From assembly GCF_014641595.1 (NCBI RefSeq), contig NZ_BMIA01000001.1, positions 930,001 to 994,000 of the forward strand: a DNA stretch of 64,000 nt, written 5' to 3'. Below the pieces are notes generated by a model. The model worked only from the letters and a program-made list of their open reading frames with translations. It was not told the origin of the DNA and ran no database searches. This DNA comes from Dyadobacter endophyticus (GTDB taxonomy: Bacteria > Bacteroidota > Bacteroidia > Cytophagales > Spirosomataceae). Both the position numbers and the translations under genes were made by a program. Positions 17,216-26,139 of this stretch are shown here, piece after piece; position 1 is the first letter of the stretch; each line of letters begins with the position of its first letter.

Positions 17216-20200
17216 ATGAAGCAACTTTTTTATCATTTCAGCATCGTCGTCTGCCTGGCGGGGGCGTCGGTCGTGGTGCATGCCAAGCCCGCCGAAACAA
17301 AGCGGAATGCACCGGTAAGGCCGGGCCGCAATGCCGAACGGACAGTAAAAGGTACTGTAAAGGACGACAAAGGGGAGGGGCTACCCGGCGTGAGCGTAGT
17401 GATCAAAGGCTCCACACGCGGCTCGCTTACCGACGAGACGGGGAATTTCGAACTGTCTGTCCCTGAGCATGGAACCGTGCTGGTGTTCTCGTTCGTAGGC
17501 TATGTGCAGCAGCAAGTTACCGTAAACAATGAATCACTTTTAAATGTGGTATTGCTCTCGGACACCAAATCCCTTGAAGAATTCGTGGTGGTAGGGTACG
17601 GGACCCAGAAGAAAAGTGATGTAACAGGAGCGATTTCGAGCCTTTCGGAGGCACAGCTCCGGGAGCGACCTGTGCAGAACGTGGTGCAGGCCATGCAGGG
17701 TAAGGTGGCCGGGGTGGATATTACCACCAATCAGCGGCCCGGCGAGGTTGGGCAAATCCGCATCCGCGGTAACCGGTCCATCAATGCGTCCAACGAGCCG
17801 CTTTATGTGATCGACGGTGTGCCCCTGTCGGCCAGCGAGGTCGGGGCAATCAACCCGAACGATATAGCCTCGGTAGAAGTGCTGAAAGATGCTTCTGCCA
17901 CAGCCATTTATGGTTCTCGTGGTGCTAATGGGGTCATTCTCATTAACTATAAAGAAGGAAAAAAGGGTAAGACCAATATCAGTTACGATGTGAGTTACAC
18001 TGCTACGAAGATTCATTCGACGACTGACTGGATGAACTCGGGCCAGCTCCTGAACTGGCAGAGGCAGTCGCATATCAACGGCGGAACTTATACCGGCAAA
18101 TACGGCACCGCGCCCGACCCGGATTTCGATGTACAAAACTTCGGAGGCGGCGAGCAATACGGTATCAACAGCATTCGCACTGCCTATGAATGGAACGAAG
18201 ATGGTACTGTGAAGCTACGCGCCGCTACCTCCCAAGAGCAGGCCGCAGGCTACGCCGCGCAAGTGCCGGTTTACAATGCAGCCAATTTATTCGATCAGAA
18301 ATGGTCCGACCTGGTGACCCGCACCGGCCAGACCCAGAACCATTTGCTTTCCCTGTCATCGGGAACCGACAAATCCCGCGTCTATCTTTCACTGGGCTAT
18401 CTCAACCAGCTCGGGACATTGAAAGATCAGGATTTTAAACGCTATTCATTGAACCTGAAAGGCGACATTACGCCCCGCAAATGGCTCACCGTCGGTCTGG
18501 CATTGAACGGGGTGTATTCGCTGCAGAACTACGGAACTTCCGAAAACTCGTCGAACAGCGGCGCCAAAGACTCGTACGGGCAGGCGCTCGCGCTGATGCC
18601 TTATGCACGTGCCTACGACGACAATGGCAATATCCTGAATACCAACCGCGAGGGGCTTTCGGCGCACAACGTTCTTTTAAATATTAATAACTCTACCAAC
18701 GAGCACAAGCTTGCCTCGCTGCTTTCGAATGTGTATGCTGAAATCCGTTTTACCGAATGGCTGAAATTCTCGAGCAAGTTCGGCGCACAGTACAGCGACA
18801 AGGAGTATGGCTCTTTCTACGGAGCCAACTACACCAACCCGTTCAGTGCCGTGGGTACCGCGCCACTGATTGGTTATAATTCGCACAACAAGTCGTTGGG
18901 TTGGACGTTTGAAAACCTTTTGTTTTTCAATAAACAAATTGGAATACACAACATTGGTATCACCGCATTACAGTCTGTGCAGCAGAACACCAACAACTCC
19001 ATCAACATCCGCGCCCAGGGCATTACCTTCCCGTCGTCGCAATGGTACAACCTGGCTGCGAACGCGATCGGTAACCCGATGGGTTATGGAACGTCTTACG
19101 GCCGTTCGGCGCTGGCTTCCTACATGGGAAGGATCAATTACGGCCTGCTCGACCGCTTCCTAGTGACGCTGACCGGTCGCTGGGATGGTGCTTCAGTACT
19201 CGCCGAGGGGAATAAATGGGAGTTTTTCCCTTCGGCCGCCTTGGCCTGGAAGCTGGAAGAAGAGACATTTGTGAAGCAGATCGACTGGATCAGCCAGTTG
19301 AAACTGCGATACAGCTGGGGCCGTACAGGTAATTCGTCGGTCAGTGCGTACTCCACCGGCGGTTCTATCATCGGCGCAGCGTATGTTTTTAATGAAACCC
19401 AATATGCTGGCTACAAATCGGCTACGATGCCCAATACTGCATTGCGTTGGGAGAAAACCGCGCAGCAGAACATTGGTCTGGATTTTGGCTTGCTGAGAAA
19501 CCGCATTTCAGGGTCGATAGAGGTTTACAAAGCCCGGACGAGCGATTTGCTCATGTCGCGCTCTATCCCGCCGGTACTGGGCTATACGAGCATTCTAAGC
19601 AATATCGGGAAGACCGAAAACCGCGGTATCGAGATCACGATTTCTTCGGTGAATGTGCACCAGAAGGACTTCACCTGGCGGACGGATTTGAACTGGTCGC
19701 GCAACCGGGAGAAGATCCTCGAATTGACCAACGGCGCAACGGACGATTTGGCGAACGGTTGGTACATCGGTCAGCCGATCTCGGTTTTCCGTGATTACCG
19801 GTACGACAGGCTTTGGCAAGACACGCCGGAGGATCTACGGCTGATCGAGCTTTACAAGAAGATCGGCAACATTACCGCGTTGCCCGGGCAGGTGAAGATC
19901 AAAGACCAGCCATTGGTGCAAGTGGCTGAGGGCGCGGCCGGTGCGAAATCGGTGACGCTGGCAAGCGGAGAGGTGGTCAATTACCTCGATAACGGCTTTG
20001 GAACTATTAATGACAGCGACAAGTCGATCCTCGGCAACAACCGCCCTTCCTGGACGGCGGGTCTGACCAACACATTTGGCTACAAAAACTTTGAACTGAG
20101 CTTCCTGCTGCAAGCGCGCATGAACAACCTGTATTACGGTGCATTGCAAACCTATGGTCGCCGCGTGGAGAACGACACCTGGAGCCCGTCCAACACTGGC

Positions 20201-20527
20201 GCGGCTTACCCGCAACCGACCACCGCGACATTTACCAACTACAATTACGTACGCAACTATGTGAACGGCTCGCTGGTGGCATTGCGCAATGTGTCGCTCA
20301 CCTACACGCTCAACCAGGGCATTGCCGACCGCTACAAGATCGGCAGTGCGCAGGTTTACGCGCAGGTACTGAACCCGTTTATGTGGGGTGCCGGGGCCGT
20401 GAAGGCAGGATTGAATCCCGAGGACCTTACTGGCTGGGATACTACCGCCGGCGCGCAGGCTGGCGGGCAGACGAACAACACCATCCTGAACCGCAGCCTG
20501 GTGCTGGGCCTGAGAATTACTCTTTAA
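17216..20527 (+). CDS. SusC/RagA-type TonB-dependent receptor
   Basis: A 1103-residue outer-membrane transporter. After a signal peptide (to about 24), a carboxypeptidase-regulatory-like domain (about 44-120: GTVKDDKGEGLPGVSVVIKG) leads to the SusC region VVVGYGTQKKSDVTGAISSL-type motif, the plug domain with LYVIDGVPLS and SVEVLKDASATAIYGSRGAN, and a 22-strand barrel. There is no STN domain, so no direct sigma/anti-sigma signalling is expected. With the SusD protein 13 bases downstream it forms a bucket-lid pair importing an oligosaccharide; neighbours suggest a sulfated or rhamnogalacturonan-like glycan. Confidence 0.96.
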   Translation: MKQLFYHFSIVVCLAGASVVVHAKPAETKRNAPVRPGRNAERTVKGTVKDDKGEGLPGVSVVIKGSTRGSLTDETGNFELSVPEHGTVLVFSFVGYVQQQVTVNNESLLNVVLLSDTKSLEEFVVVGYGTQKKSDVTGAISSLSEAQLRERPVQNVVQAMQGKVAGVDITTNQRPGEVGQIRIRGNRSINASNEPLYVIDGVPLSASEVGAINPNDIASVEVLKDASATAIYGSRGANGVILINYKEGKKGKTNISYDVSYTATKIHSTTDWMNSGQLLNWQRQSHINGGTYTGKYGTAPDPDFDVQNFGGGEQYGINSIRTAYEWNEDGTVKLRAATSQEQAAGYAAQVPVYNAANLFDQKWSDLVTRTGQTQNHLLSLSSGTDKSRVYLSLGYLNQLGTLKDQDFKRYSLNLKGDITPRKWLTVGLALNGVYSLQNYGTSENSSNSGAKDSYGQALALMPYARAYDDNGNILNTNREGLSAHNVLLNINNSTNEHKLASLLSNVYAEIRFTEWLKFSSKFGAQYSDKEYGSFYGANYTNPFSAVGTAPLIGYNSHNKSLGWTFENLLFFNKQIGIHNIGITALQSVQQNTNNSINIRAQGITFPSSQWYNLAANAIGNPMGYGTSYGRSALASYMGRINYGLLDRFLVTLTGRWDGASVLAEGNKWEFFPSAALAWKLEEETFVKQIDWISQLKLRYSWGRTGNSSVSAYSTGGSIIGAAYVFNETQYAGYKSATMPNTALRWEKTAQQNIGLDFGLLRNRISGSIEVYKARTSDLLMSRSIPPVLGYTSILSNIGKTENRGIEITISSVNVHQKDFTWRTDLNWSRNREKILELTNGATDDLANGWYIGQPISVFRDYRYDRLWQDTPEDLRLIELYKKIGNITALPGQVKIKDQPLVQVAEGAAGAKSVTLASGEVVNYLDNGFGTINDSDKSILGNNRPSWTAGLTNTFGYKNFELSFLLQARMNNLYYGALQTYGRRVENDTWSPSNTGAAYPQPTTATFTNYNYVRNYVNGSLVALRNVSLTYTLNQGIADRYKIGSAQVYAQVLNPFMWGAGAVKAGLNPEDLTGWDTTAGAQAGGQTNNTILNRSLVLGLRITL

Positions 20528-20540
20528 CAAAGCATTTCAA

Positions 20541-22796
20541 ATGATGAAAAAATACATCCTACCCATTCTCTTTTTGCTTCCGCTAAGCTCCTGCAAGGAG
20601 TTTCTGGAAGAAAAAATGGTATCGACCATCACGCAGGATTATTTCGAAACCGAAAAGGGGGCCGAAGAACTTGTGGTGGCTTCTTATAATACGCTTCGCT
20701 GGAAATACGGCTTCATGGAGGGGCCTTACCTGTTCGAAACCGGCACCGACATTACCGAGCCGACCGATAACAACTGGGCGACGATCAGCCCGGCCGTGTG
20801 GGCGCCAACTGGCGAGGCGGGAAGCTATGCCAACAACCTGATGGGCTATTATGCGACGCAATTGCTCGGCAGCTATCCCATTATCAACGACTGCAACAAG
20901 GCTATTGAGATCATTAAGGAAAAAGCGCCGGGCAAGTTTGGTTCGGATAAGGCATATGCCAATCAGCGCTTGTCGGAAGTGTATTTCCTGCGCTCGTGGA
21001 CATTCTATATGCTTGTGACACAGCTCGGCGACGTACCAATGCCGCTCCGGAGCAACAACTCGCTGCCTGCGGTTTTCAATTTTCCAAAATCGACCTCAGC
21101 GCAGGTTTACAGCCGTATTATCGCCGATCTCCGCTTCGCACACGAGCATTTGCCAGTGAGCCAGACCGAGCGCGGGCGCATTACGAAAGGCGCTGTTTCG
21201 CATTTGCTGGCCAAACTGTATTTGCAACGTGCCCAGGGGCAGGAGTTTAAGCAGTACCGAAATGCGGACGGAACCATTAACCCGGGCGATGCCAATGCAC
21301 ATTTGGGCCTGCTTTTTAAGGGAGAAGGAACGGGCGACCTGGATTCGGCACGGATTTTCGCGACAGAGGTGATCGATACCTACGCATCTTCGAATGGCGG
21401 CCAATTTGGTGGTTTGGCAAGCAATTATTGGGATTTGTTCAAAACCGCGCGCGGTGATTGGAGTAATGAAGGTAATAAGGAGATTATTCTGCAAGCTTCT
21501 TACGGAAACAACCTCGACAACGGCCGCTACGGAATGCGTACCACTGCCGCATTTACCTGCGATTATACCAATGCAGCCTGGAACATTCCTTCTAAAACCT
21601 GGGCATATGGCCTGCGCAAAGGCACCGGCTTTTTGCCTTCCGACTGGGGTTATGATGTTTTTACAGACAAAATCAATGATTCACGCTTTGAAAAAAGCTT
21701 TCAGATCGAGTACGTGAGCGCTTCGTTCGACAATGCGGCGTTGCAGGACGGTCCGGGGCTGGCTTACACCGATGCTAATAACAAATCGCTGACGTGGACC
21801 GCCGATGAGGCGGGTTATTTTAATTCCCATATCCAGGCGGGCTACAACCGGCCGTCGTGGGGTGGGCGCAAGGCTGTGGCCGGTCAGCGGAAGATCGGAC
21901 AGGGCGATTTGGGACTGGTATTTTTGGAGAACACCAAGGAAACGGCGATTGATATCAGCGAAGCGGTGGCGCAACCTTATGTGCTGTATCCGCGCTGGGT
22001 GAAAAAGGGCGGCGAATACTACTACCGCAAAACGGGTGTGGACAGACTTTCGTCGAACACCGGCTTGCTGATCGGCCGTACCATACGCCCATCGTCCCGG
22101 AAGTTTATCGACCCGAACCGCAGCACCGTGGATAACCATTTCGGAACGCGCGACGTGGCCATATTCCGTCTGGCCGAAACCTATCTGATCCGCGCGGAAG
22201 TGTATGGAAGGCAGGGCAATTATTCGGCAGCGATCGAAGATATCAATGTGCTTCGCGCCCGCGCAGCCTATAAAACCGGCGAAAGCCGTGCGGAAGTGCT
22301 GGCAAGATTGTACCCGGGATCGGAAAACCTCGCGCCTGCGGAAAAAAGCTATCCTTATGCCGCTATGACAGATACTTACAGCAAAATCAAGGTGGATGCC
22401 TCGTATTGGGACGGGGCTTCGGCCAAGTCGCGGCTGGAAAATTACCCGCCGGAAGCAAATAGCGCTGCCAGGCGTTTTATTCATTTTATTTACAATGAAT
22501 ACTCGCGCGAATTCAACTCGGAACAGATCGTGTACGAAGGCATTCATCACGCGGGCATACAGCTCGAACGCGTGCTGCACCATAACCAGCTCGCGTCGTC
22601 CAAAACCGGCAACTGGCCGGTAGCCGATAACCCGGTGAATGCCAACGGGCAGAATGGAAACGGAAAGGGTGTGTTCAAAGCTAAGGACACTTTCAAACCT
22701 TTCCCGCAGTCGTATATCAATATGCTGACCGATGAAAAAGGGGCACCGCTGACCACGGACGCCATCAGGAATTACCAGAATCCGGGTTATAATTGA
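20541..22796 (+). CDS. SusD/RagB-type surface lipoprotein, unusually long
   Basis: A 751-residue lipoprotein with lipobox LSSC and Cys18 as the lipidation site. The N-terminal SusD-like domain has TPR-like helices (YFLRSWTFYMLVTQLGDVPM, GRITKGAVSHLLAKLYLQRA) and the RagB region contains LAETYLIRAEVYGRQG near residue 550. The usual end (NYQNPGYN) is present, so the protein is complete. SusD proteins are generally 450-650 residues; here roughly 150 extra residues lie within the substrate-facing half. It forms the lid for the SusC protein just upstream. Confidence 0.93.
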   Translation: MMKKYILPILFLLPLSSCKEFLEEKMVSTITQDYFETEKGAEELVVASYNTLRWKYGFMEGPYLFETGTDITEPTDNNWATISPAVWAPTGEAGSYANNLMGYYATQLLGSYPIINDCNKAIEIIKEKAPGKFGSDKAYANQRLSEVYFLRSWTFYMLVTQLGDVPMPLRSNNSLPAVFNFPKSTSAQVYSRIIADLRFAHEHLPVSQTERGRITKGAVSHLLAKLYLQRAQGQEFKQYRNADGTINPGDANAHLGLLFKGEGTGDLDSARIFATEVIDTYASSNGGQFGGLASNYWDLFKTARGDWSNEGNKEIILQASYGNNLDNGRYGMRTTAAFTCDYTNAAWNIPSKTWAYGLRKGTGFLPSDWGYDVFTDKINDSRFEKSFQIEYVSASFDNAALQDGPGLAYTDANNKSLTWTADEAGYFNSHIQAGYNRPSWGGRKAVAGQRKIGQGDLGLVFLENTKETAIDISEAVAQPYVLYPRWVKKGGEYYYRKTGVDRLSSNTGLLIGRTIRPSSRKFIDPNRSTVDNHFGTRDVAIFRLAETYLIRAEVYGRQGNYSAAIEDINVLRARAAYKTGESRAEVLARLYPGSENLAPAEKSYPYAAMTDTYSKIKVDASYWDGASAKSRLENYPPEANSAARRFIHFIYNEYSREFNSEQIVYEGIHHAGIQLERVLHHNQLASSKTGNWPVADNPVNANGQNGNGKGVFKAKDTFKPFPQSYINMLTDEKGAPLTTDAIRNYQNPGYN

Positions 22797-22820
22797 TTTT
22801 GAGATACAAATAAAATACTG

Positions 22821-24194
22821 ATGCTGAAAAGACTAAGTACATGGGCGCTGGCCCTGCTGATCGGTGCCCGGGCGATGGGGCAGACACCCAATATCGTTTT
22901 CATCCTCGCCGACGACCTCGGTTATGGCGACATCGGCGTGAACGGCCAGAAGCTGATCCGCACGCCGAACATCGACACGCTGGCCAAGGAGGGTATTACC
23001 TTCACCGATTTCCATGCAGGCGCGCCCGTGTGCTCACCCTCCCGCAGTGTGCTCATCACAGGCCTGCACACGGGGCATACCACCATCCGCGGGAACGCGA
23101 CGATCCGCGGCGGTGTTGCCGGTAGCAAAGGCAAGCAGACCGTTCGGAGGACGAACCTGGCCGTTGACGATTTCACGATCGGTACGCTTATGAGCCAGTC
23201 GGGATACACGACGGCGCTGACGGGCAAGTGGCACCTCGACGGTTACGACACCCTCGCCACGCCCATTCACCGCGGATTTGATGAATTTTCGGGCTGGCTG
23301 ATTGCTTACCCGGGTACTTATGCGAACGGTTACTGGCCTGCGCAACGGTACATTAATGGTGAACTGAAAAACGTGAACGGCAATCAGAACGGTCGAAAAG
23401 GCTATTATGCCGATGATCTCACGACTGACGAGAGCATTGCATTCATGTCGAAACAAAAGGGTTCTAAAAAGCCTTTTGTGTTGATGATCAACTACAACAG
23501 CCCGCATTCACCGCTGGACGCTGCGGACAGCACTATTTATAAAAACAAGGACTGGCCAGAGGATATGAAAATCTATGGCGCCCAAGTACACCACCTCGAT
23601 GAGAACGTCGGCCGCATTAAAAAGTATCTCATCGAGAGTGGTTTATCCAAAAATACCATTGTATTCTTCTGCTCCGATAACGGTCCGCGCTCCGAAGGCA
23701 CCCCACAACAAACCGCCGTGGCCGAGTTTTTCGACTCGAACGGCCAGCTCCGCGGCTACAAGCGCGACATGTACGAGGGCGGCATCCGCGTGCCCATGAT
23801 CGTATGGGCGCCCGGAACTGCCAAAGCGGGCACCGTAAGCAAGGAACCGGCCTATTTTGCCGATATTATGCCGACGTTTGCCGACATTGCGAAGTCCAAA
23901 GTGAAGTATAACACCGACGGTGCCAGCGTACTGCCGGCCATTAAAGGGCAGAAGATTTCGAAGCCCCGCTTCCTGTATTGGGAGTTTTTCGAAAAAGGCT
24001 TCGAACAGGCCGTGCGATATGGCAACTGGAAGGCAGTGAAAGCAAAAGGGAAACTCGAACTGTATGATCTGGATAAGGACATCAGCGAGACGAACGACGT
24101 AGCCGCCGGGCATCCTGACATTGTTGCAAAAATTGAAAACTATTTAAAAACCAGCAGGACAGAATCGCCATTCTGGCCGGTGGAAGGGGAATGA
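22821..24194 (+). CDS. Sulfatase of the polysaccharide locus
   Basis: A 457-residue exported sulfatase; signal peptide to about residue 20. NIVFILADDLGYGDIG (24-39) supplies metal ligands and CSPSR at 71-75 the formylglycine cysteine in the context APVCSPSRSVLITGLHTGHT. GKWHLDGYD and FFCSDNGPRSEG are further active-site motifs. Such enzymes desulfate glycan fragments in the periplasm after import. It is 24 bases after SusD and overlaps the DUF6250 gene by 4 bases, so it is part of the SusCD operon. Confidence 0.93.
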   Translation: MLKRLSTWALALLIGARAMGQTPNIVFILADDLGYGDIGVNGQKLIRTPNIDTLAKEGITFTDFHAGAPVCSPSRSVLITGLHTGHTTIRGNATIRGGVAGSKGKQTVRRTNLAVDDFTIGTLMSQSGYTTALTGKWHLDGYDTLATPIHRGFDEFSGWLIAYPGTYANGYWPAQRYINGELKNVNGNQNGRKGYYADDLTTDESIAFMSKQKGSKKPFVLMINYNSPHSPLDAADSTIYKNKDWPEDMKIYGAQVHHLDENVGRIKKYLIESGLSKNTIVFFCSDNGPRSEGTPQQTAVAEFFDSNGQLRGYKRDMYEGGIRVPMIVWAPGTAKAGTVSKEPAYFADIMPTFADIAKSKVKYNTDGASVLPAIKGQKISKPRFLYWEFFEKGFEQAVRYGNWKAVKAKGKLELYDLDKDISETNDVAAGHPDIVAKIENYLKTSRTESPFWPVEGE

Positions 24195-24904
24195 AAGGAA
24201 TGTTTAACTTAGTAGGCAGGGCAGCGCTGGGCGTTGTCCTGCTCTTTTGCATTCGGGCAAATGCGCAAACGGCCAGCAAGCCGAAGGATAAGCTGTTGTA
24301 TTCCGAAGATTTTTCGGGAGAACTGGATAAGACGCGCTGGCATGCGGAAATCGAGCCGGTGGGGCAATCGGAAGTGCGTACCGACAAGGGCAGGCTGATA
24401 CTGAACACCGCGGGAGGCGTAACGGTATGGTTCAAACCCCGGTTGGAAGGAAACATCCGCATTGAATATGACTGGACCGTGCTGGTCGACTCCGGGCGGA
24501 ATGACCGGCTTTCGGATTTAAATCAGTTTTGGATGGCTACCGACCCACGTAATGCAGACGTTTTTGGGCGAAATGGCAAGTTTGAGAATTATGATTCGCT
24601 TTCGCTTTATTATGTCGGTTTTGGGGGTAATACCAATTCAACTACGCGTTTTCGGAAGTACTATGGGAATGGGACGAAGCCGTTACTCAAAGAATATCTG
24701 GATAGCGCGCATTTGTTGAAGGCTAACCATACTTATCATATTGTGATAACGGTGATTGATGGGCGGACGACCTTTTCGGTGGATGGCGAAGTGCTTTTCG
24801 ATTTTATTGATCCGGCGCCGTTAAGGAATGGGTGGTTTGGGTTTCGGTCTACTGGGGCAAGGCATGCGGTGAATGGGTTTCGGGTGTGGGGGGAGCAACT
24901 TTAA
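24191..24904 (+). CDS. DUF6250 protein, concanavalin-like glycan-binding or lyase fold
   Basis: A 237-residue exported protein (signal peptide to about 24) beginning 4 bases before the sulfatase stop (ATGA overlap). LLYSEDFSGELDKTRWHAEI, VWFKPRLEGNIRIEYDWTV, NDRLSDLNQFWMATDP and NGWFGFRSTGARHAVNGFRVW match the DUF6250 beta-jellyroll family found in pectin and rhamnogalacturonan loci. Some relatives are thought to act as lyases or hydrolases, but I know of no general activity. Codon usage becomes more AT-rich toward its 3' end. Confidence 0.8.
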   Translation: MKGMFNLVGRAALGVVLLFCIRANAQTASKPKDKLLYSEDFSGELDKTRWHAEIEPVGQSEVRTDKGRLILNTAGGVTVWFKPRLEGNIRIEYDWTVLVDSGRNDRLSDLNQFWMATDPRNADVFGRNGKFENYDSLSLYYVGFGGNTNSTTRFRKYYGNGTKPLLKEYLDSAHLLKANHTYHIVITVIDGRTTFSVDGEVLFDFIDPAPLRNGWFGFRSTGARHAVNGFRVWGEQL

Positions 24905-24993
24905 CATTTCATTAACCTTCTTTAACAAGTCATTTGAAATGCCCGATACAAAAACTTGTAGGTTTGTCGAAATCCTTGATACCCAAAAGAAAA

Positions 24994-26034
24994 ATGATGA
25001 AATGTGTACACTTGATCGCATTGTTGCTATTTGTCTCCATCACCTGGTGTGAAGGACAAAATGCAACGAACCAGCAAAAGGATATTGCCAAATCCGACAC
25101 GGCCGGTATGGTCAGCTCCCACGGGCCCGAACGCATCACCCGTAATATCATACAGGACCGAAAAGGCAACATCTGGATGGCCGCATTTGACGGGATTTTT
25201 CGATACGACGGAAAGTCGTTCACCAATATCACCAGTAAAGTAAGTTCGGCCCGTTTCTTTTCCGTTTTGGAGGACAGGAAGGGCAACTTTTGGTTTGGTA
25301 CGATCGGTTCAGGTGTTTATCGTTATGATGGAAAATCCTTTCAACATTTTACAACCGCGGAGGGGCTCGTCGATAACCAAGTCCCTCATATTTATGAAGA
25401 TAAAACCGGCAATATCTGGTTCGGCACGTTGAAGGGGTTAAGTCGCTATGATGGTAAACAGTTCAGGAACTACAGGGCGAATTGGGGACCGCCTTTCACG
25501 AGTCTGGAAACGGGTGACCTTCCGCCTGACGACCATGATGATGTTAATTCCATCGTCGAGGACAAAAACGGGAAATTTTGGCTTGGCACAAGGGGTAATG
25601 CCCGTGTTTACGATGGGAAAACATCCTCGGTCCTTGTCCATAACGGGCAAACGTTTACAAATGTCCGTACGATAATAGAAGATAGTAAGGGTAATATTTG
25701 GCTGGCCGGGCAGGATGGTCTTTGGCGTTACGACGGTATTACATTTACCAATATCACGGATGATTTTGTGGGTTATGTCTACGAAGACCGGAAGGGAAAC
25801 ATTTGGACGAGCTCTGAAGATGCCGTAAGCGGGAAATGGGGGATTTCCAGGTACGATAAAAAGTCTTTGTCCGATAAAAAGCCAACCGCCACCAAAATAG
25901 AGTCGGAATATGAGGTTAATGAACGAATGACTTTTGGAATTCTGGAAGCGAATGACGGAAGTATCTGGTTTGGCTCTCTGGGCGGTGTGTATCGTTATGA
26001 TGGCAATTCTATTAAGGATTTTAAAGGGAAATAG
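24994..26034 (+). CDS. Free-standing two-component-regulator propeller protein
   Basis: A 346-residue protein, signal peptide to about residue 20 (VSITWCEG). Seven propeller repeats of the pattern EDRKGNIWxGxxxGxxRYDGKSFxxF run from about residue 45 to the end, enough for one seven-bladed beta-propeller. In hybrid two-component sensors such propellers lead into membrane, kinase and regulator domains; none is present here. It may sense or bind an oligosaccharide for another protein, but the role is unknown. I start at the double ATG (24994), not an upstream ATG at 24934 that would bury the signal peptide. Confidence 0.82.
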   Translation: MMKCVHLIALLLFVSITWCEGQNATNQQKDIAKSDTAGMVSSHGPERITRNIIQDRKGNIWMAAFDGIFRYDGKSFTNITSKVSSARFFSVLEDRKGNFWFGTIGSGVYRYDGKSFQHFTTAEGLVDNQVPHIYEDKTGNIWFGTLKGLSRYDGKQFRNYRANWGPPFTSLETGDLPPDDHDDVNSIVEDKNGKFWLGTRGNARVYDGKTSSVLVHNGQTFTNVRTIIEDSKGNIWLAGQDGLWRYDGITFTNITDDFVGYVYEDRKGNIWTSSEDAVSGKWGISRYDKKSLSDKKPTATKIESEYEVNERMTFGILEANDGSIWFGSLGGVYRYDGNSIKDFKGK

Positions 26035-26072
26035 CGCCGCGGCCGCCAATTTGAATGCTTCCCTGCGTAAAA

Positions 26073-26109
26073 CAAAAGCCAGGCCATCGTGCAGATAGCC
26101 TGGCTTTTG
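26073..26109. terminator. Bidirectional hairpin terminator
   Basis: A perfect 12-base stem, CAAAAGCCAGGC (26073-26084) with GCCTGGCTTTTG (26098-26109), and a 13-base loop. It lies between the convergent propeller and SusD genes with A/T runs on both sides. Confidence 0.88.
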
Positions 26110-26139
26110 TTGTGATGGGGCAGTCACTCAATGAATTTC

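Noticed and set aside
21681..22583. 300-residue minus-strand frame within SusD
   Set aside because: Shadow of the SusD gene; no domain and no promoter or neighbour support.
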